8,685 nucleotides of DNA from Bordetella parapertussis (lineage in GTDB: Bacteria > Pseudomonadota > Gammaproteobacteria > Burkholderiales > CAIKXV01), in assembly GCA_945877995.1 (NCBI GenBank), contig CAMDXD010000151.1:1-8685 (forward strand). The letters are read 5' to 3'. Every line of letters starts with the position of its first letter. Position 1 is the stretch's first letter. Of the stretch, positions 5,803 through 8,685 are shown in pieces. The notes under the pieces are model-generated. The model was not told where the DNA came from. It ran no database searches and worked only from the letters and a program-made list of their open reading frames with translations. Made by a program: the position numbers and the translations under genes.

Positions 5803-6871
5803 ACTGCCGTTCAGCGAGATCCATCTCGTCGAGGGCGCGCCAGTCGCGCTGAAGCTGCCGGGCGGCCTGCGCGATCTCGGTGACGAAGGCCCGGTGCCGC
5901 GGGTGGCGATCGAGCAGTTCCTCGATCGCGTGCTGCCCGGCTGGCAGCCTGCGCTCGCTGGCTGCCAGTCGATCGACAGCGCGGTCGAACTGCCCTCCGA
6001 GACGCGCCTGCGGGTGAACGTGCACTGGGCAAACGCCGGCCAGAGCCTGCGCCTGGTGATGCGTCGGATCCCGCGCGACCCGCTGACCCTGAAGGACACC
6101 GGGCTGCCGCCATTCCTGCCCCGGCTGCTCCTGGAAAGCGGCAAGGGCCTGGTGATCGTCACCGGCGCGACCGGTGCCGGCAAGACCACCACGCTGTTCG
6201 CCGCGCTGCGCCACATCATGGAGCAGCGCGAGGCACCGCCGCACATCATCACGATCGAGGAGCCGATCGAGTACGTGCTGCGCAGGCCGCGCGGCGTGGT
6301 CACCCAGCGCGAGGTCGGGGTCGACACCGCGAGCTTCTCGCACGGGCTGCGCGAGGCGCTGCGCCAGGGGCCGGACGTGATCATGGTGGGCGAGGTGCGC
6401 GACCGCGATACCGCCGACACGATGCTGCGCGCGGCCGAGTCCGGCCACCTGGTGCTGGCGACCGTGCATTCGAGTTCGGCCGACGGTGTGATCAGCAAGA
6501 TCGTCTCGCTCTTCCACCCCGACGAGCAGGCGCAGACCCGCCATGTGCTCAAGAACGCGCTGATCGGCGTGGTCTGCCAGGTGCTGCTGCCCAGGTTGCA
6601 GCGCGACGGCTTTGCGCTGGCCGCCGAGATCCTGATCAACAGCCCGCAGGTTGCTCGCGCGATCGAGGACCCTGCGCGGCTGTCCACGCTGCGCGACTTC
6701 ATGCGCCGGTCCGAGGACCGGCAGTCGCGGCTGCTCAATGACGTGCTGGTCGACCTGGTGCGCGCGAAGCGGGTGTCGCGCTCCGACGCCCTGCTGGCAA
6801 GCTACGACCGCCAGGACCTGCTGCCGGCGCTCGACCGGGCGGCTGGCGACACCGTGGATGCCGAACGTTGA
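5756..6871 (+). CDS. PilT/PilU-family type IV pilus retraction ATPase, divergent paralog
   Basis: Hexameric secretion-type ATPase expected at the cytoplasmic base of a type IV pilus, where PilT and PilU power pilus retraction. The 371-residue protein has a PAS-like N domain (about 1-105; SEIHL at 20-24 matches the family's SDLHL) and a RecA-like core. The core shows Walker A GATGAGKTT (137-145), Asp box ITIEEPIEY (165-173), Walker B GPDVIMVGEVRD (205-216) and His box GHLVLATVH (230-238) with H231 and H238. The stretch VVTQREVGVDT (181-191) followed by LRQGPDVIMVGEVR is more like PilU than PilT. The family's AIRNLIRE retraction motif is not preserved: INSPQVARAIED (294-305) stands in its place. 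The N domain is also weakly conserved. The ATG at 5756 has AGGAG (5744-5748) inside the upstream gene. No PilB, PilC or the usual pilT/pilU neighbours (yggS, proC) are present, so this is likely an additional paralog tied to the GGDEF/EAL-like partner. Confidence 0.93.
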   Translation: MAKDLFELIADLAHDELPFSEIHLVEGAPVALKLPGGLRDLGDEGPVPRVAIEQFLDRVLPGWQPALAGCQSIDSAVELPSETRLRVNVHWANAGQSLRLVMRRIPRDPLTLKDTGLPPFLPRLLLESGKGLVIVTGATGAGKTTTLFAALRHIMEQREAPPHIITIEEPIEYVLRRPRGVVTQREVGVDTASFSHGLREALRQGPDVIMVGEVRDRDTADTMLRAAESGHLVLATVHSSSADGVISKIVSLFHPDEQAQTRHVLKNALIGVVCQVLLPRLQRDGFALAAEILINSPQVARAIEDPARLSTLRDFMRRSEDRQSRLLNDVLVDLVRAKRVSRSDALLASYDRQDLLPALDRAAGDTVDAER

Positions 6872-6879
6872 ACGTCGGC
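6860..6879. terminator. Hairpin at the convergent gene junction
   Basis: GCCG-A-ACGT-TGA-ACGT-CGGC gives an 8-bp stem with one bulged A, and the stop codon of the pilus ATPase gene forms the loop. It spans the end of this gene and most of the 10-base gap before the lnt stop. There is no T run on either strand, so it may at most pause or protect the two converging transcripts. Confidence 0.3.
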
Positions 6880-6881
6880 GC

Positions 6882-8402
6882 CTAGCGTTCCCGGCGTGCC
6901 GCGCCGAACGCGGCCATCGCGAGCAGCATCGCAAGTCCGACCGCGAGACCGTCGCCGACGCGGACGAACGGTGTCACCCCCTCATGGCCCTGAACCCGCG
7001 CGCGCAGCACCGCTTCGCTGAACGGATCAGCCACTGCCAGGACGCGCCCGCGCGGGTCGATCACCGCGGTCATCCCGGTGTTGGTGGCGCGCAGCATCGG
7101 ACGGCCGGTCTCCAGCGCGCGCATGCGCGCGATCTGCAGGTGCTGCGGCTGGGCGAGCGAGCGGCCGAACCATGCGGTGTTGGACACGTTCACCAGGATC
7201 GTCGCCTCGGGCAACTGGCGGATCACCTCGCGCCCGAACGCGTCCTCGTAGCAGATGTTGACGGCGACCTTCTGCCCGGACAGTTCCATCGGTCGCTGGT
7301 CGCTGCCGCCGCTGCTGAAGTCCTGCATGGGGATCTGCAGCCAGTGGATCACCCAGCCGAACAGCGGCGGCACGAACTCGCCGAACGGCACCAGGTGCTG
7401 TTTCCGGTACACCTGCACCGGTGCGGTGCCGACGCTGAACAGGCTGTTGTAGTACTCGCGTCCGTCGGGCGACCGTTCGACCATGCCCAGCAGGATGTCG
7501 CCACGGCGCGCGCGCGCATGGTCGAACAGCCGCGCGAGGTAGTCGTTCGGCAGGCGGTCCGAGAACAGCGGCAGCGCGGTCTCGGGCAGCACCACCAGTT
7601 GCGCATCGCCGCTGGCGCGGACCAGTCGCCAGTAGGTGTCGAGCGTCTCGATCACCTTCGACTCCTGCCACTTGAGGTCCTGCGGGATGTTTCCCTGCAG
7701 CAGCGCGACTTCGATCGGCGCACCCGTGGGAGTCGTCCATTCGATCCGCGACAGCAGGGCGCCGGTACCCCAGGTAGCCACGACCGCGAGCAGTGCCGCT
7801 GCGCGCCGGCGCAGGCCGGGCGTGTGCGGCCGTCCGCGCATGCCGGGCATGCAGTACCAGAGGGCGGCCGCCGTGAATGCGACAGCCAGCGATACCGCGA
7901 GTACGCCACCGACCGGTGCATAACCGGCCAGCGGACTGGCACCTGCCGCCTGCGAATAGCCGATCGCCTGCCAGCCAAAGCCGGTGAACAGCCAGCCGCG
8001 CAGCCATTCGGTCAGCACCCACAGTGCCGGGAAGGCGGCGAGCCAGGCCGCCCCGGTGCGGATCCGGTAAAGCAGCCAGAAGCACAGGGCCGGGAACAGC
8101 GCGAGATAGCCGCAGAAGCCCAGCGTCGCGATCGCAGCCATCGGCGCCGGCATCGCACCGTACACGTTGAGGCTCACATGTACCCACGACACCCCGCCCA
8201 GGAAGCAGCCCAGCCCGAATGCGAAGCCGTACGCGGCTGCAGCCCGGCTGCCGGGTGCGCTCGCCGCGAACCAGAGCACGGCGGCGAGCGGAAACGGCGC
8301 GAACCAGGGCAGGTGGAAGGGCGCGAAGGCCAGCGTGGCCAGCGCGCCGGCGAAGAAGCACGCACCCGTCACCGCGGCCTGCCGCTGCAGCGGCAGGTTC
8401 AC
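6882..8402 (-). CDS. lnt: Apolipoprotein N-acyltransferase
   Basis: Inner-membrane enzyme of lipoprotein maturation: it transfers an acyl chain from phospholipid to the amino group of the diacylglyceryl-Cys, the last step before Lol export. The 506 residues match the usual length. About eight hydrophobic segments are seen, mostly in 8-182 with one near the C-terminus (484-500), around a nitrilase-like domain (about 230-475). The catalytic triad is complete: E274 in VVLPETALPL, K334 in YRKQHLVPFGEF, and C384 in NICYEDAFG. Further family landmarks are LLQGNIPQDLKW (234-245) and VNVSNTAWFG (404-413). The start is GTG at 8402-8400, which overlaps the corC stop as GTGA, so the two are translationally coupled. 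This corC-lnt order is common in Beta- and Gammaproteobacteria. The stop TAG lies 10 bases from the stop of the converging pilus ATPase gene. It would process the lipoprotein encoded at 1570-1977. Confidence 0.97.
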   Translation of the reverse strand: MNLPLQRQAAVTGACFFAGALATLAFAPFHLPWFAPFPLAAVLWFAASAPGSRAAAAYGFAFGLGCFLGGVSWVHVSLNVYGAMPAPMAAIATLGFCGYLALFPALCFWLLYRIRTGAAWLAAFPALWVLTEWLRGWLFTGFGWQAIGYSQAAGASPLAGYAPVGGVLAVSLAVAFTAAALWYCMPGMRGRPHTPGLRRRAAALLAVVATWGTGALLSRIEWTTPTGAPIEVALLQGNIPQDLKWQESKVIETLDTYWRLVRASGDAQLVVLPETALPLFSDRLPNDYLARLFDHARARRGDILLGMVERSPDGREYYNSLFSVGTAPVQVYRKQHLVPFGEFVPPLFGWVIHWLQIPMQDFSSGGSDQRPMELSGQKVAVNICYEDAFGREVIRQLPEATILVNVSNTAWFGRSLAQPQHLQIARMRALETGRPMLRATNTGMTAVIDPRGRVLAVADPFSEAVLRARVQGHEGVTPFVRVGDGLAVGLAMLLAMAAFGAARRER

Positions 8403-8685
8403 TGTCCTTCGACGACCGGCATGTGGGTCACCTGCACCAGGTGCAGCCGGCGGCGGTCGGCGCGCAGCACCAGGAACTCGCAGTCGCCCAGTTCGATGCG
8501 GTCGTTGCGGCGGGGTACGCGTCCGAAGGCGTTGACGACCAGCCCGCCGATCGTGTCGTAGTCTTCCGTGGCGAACGACGAGCCGATGCGCTCGTTGAGG
8601 TCTTCGATGGAGGTCGCCGCCTTGACGCGGTAGATGCGGCGCCCGGCTTCGACCTCGATGATGTCGCCCTCGGCGTCATCGAAGT
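8399..8685 (-). CDS. corC: CorC/HlyC-type transporter-associated protein (C-terminal part)
   Basis: The last 94 residues are present; the N-terminal CBS domains lie beyond the window edge. The visible part is the C-terminal CorC/HlyC domain. It opens FDDAEGDIIE and contains SSFATEDYDTIGGLVV, the NAFGRVPRRND block and the segment ELGDCEFLVLRADRRRLHLV, ending VVEGQ. The protein, often called CorC or YbeX, is linked to Mg2+/Co2+ resistance or efflux and ribosome maturation in enterobacteria, but its biochemical role is not settled. It is placed directly ahead of lnt with a 4-base GTGA overlap, the usual arrangement. Frame and product were read by translating the complement of 8683-8399. Confidence 0.93.
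   Translation of the reverse strand, partial: FDDAEGDIIEVEAGRRIYRVKAATSIEDLNERIGSSFATEDYDTIGGLVVNAFGRVPRRNDRIELGDCEFLVLRADRRRLHLVQVTHMPVVEGQ

Noticed and set aside
6651..8561. Long plus-strand open frame (about 636 codons) opposite lnt.
   Set aside because: Lnt on the other strand has a complete catalytic triad and membrane segments; this product is low-complexity Arg/Gln/His-rich sequence.
1..8685. CRISPR array, insertion sequence or attachment site.
   Set aside because: No regularly spaced repeats, no transposase or integrase frame, and no terminal inverted repeats were seen.

Overview
The window is high-GC proteobacterial chromosome with tightly packed genes. The corC-lnt pair, a Tat-exported MsrP, a MgtE-type Mg2+ channel and type IV pilus genes all point to a Gram-negative. 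The MsrP N-terminus and the COG4315-type lipoprotein look most like Betaproteobacteria, but that placement is an inference from protein style only. I see no integrase, transposase, tRNA, rRNA or CRISPR array, so this does not look like a mobile region.

Layout, left to right. (1) 90-1544: mgtE (Mg2+ channel with N domain, CBS pair and membrane domain), followed after 25 bases by a small outer-membrane-type lipoprotein (1570-1977). (2) 2077-3030: msrP, the periplasmic molybdopterin subunit of methionine sulfoxide reductase, without its usual membrane partner msrQ. (3) 3031-3345: a 315-base non-coding stretch with several inverted repeats. It leads into a two-gene unit of unrecognised small proteins: an 87-aa acidic/basic protein and an 84-aa protein that is extremely rich in Trp and Arg. 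A strong intrinsic terminator at 3940-3966 closes this block. (4) 4027-6871: the most interesting part. A 591-residue protein reads as PAS-like, then degenerate GGDEF, then degenerate EAL, i.e. FimX-like. Its end overlaps by 47 bases the start of a PilT/PilU-family ATPase gene. (5) 8685-6882, minus strand: the end of corC, then lnt (apolipoprotein N-acyltransferase), overlapping by 4 bases and converging on the pilus ATPase gene with only 10 bases between the stop codons.

How the genes work together. The corC-lnt pair is the common envelope arrangement, and Lnt would mature lipoproteins such as the one at 1570-1977. The GGDEF/EAL-like protein and the pilus ATPase probably form one c-di-GMP-linked control unit for a type IV pilus or related machine. 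Every catalytic signature I can align in the two nucleotide domains is altered, so the protein is more likely a sensor or scaffold than an enzyme. This pair is the best candidate for an under-described system. The Trp-rich small-protein pair comes second. All other genes look ordinary.
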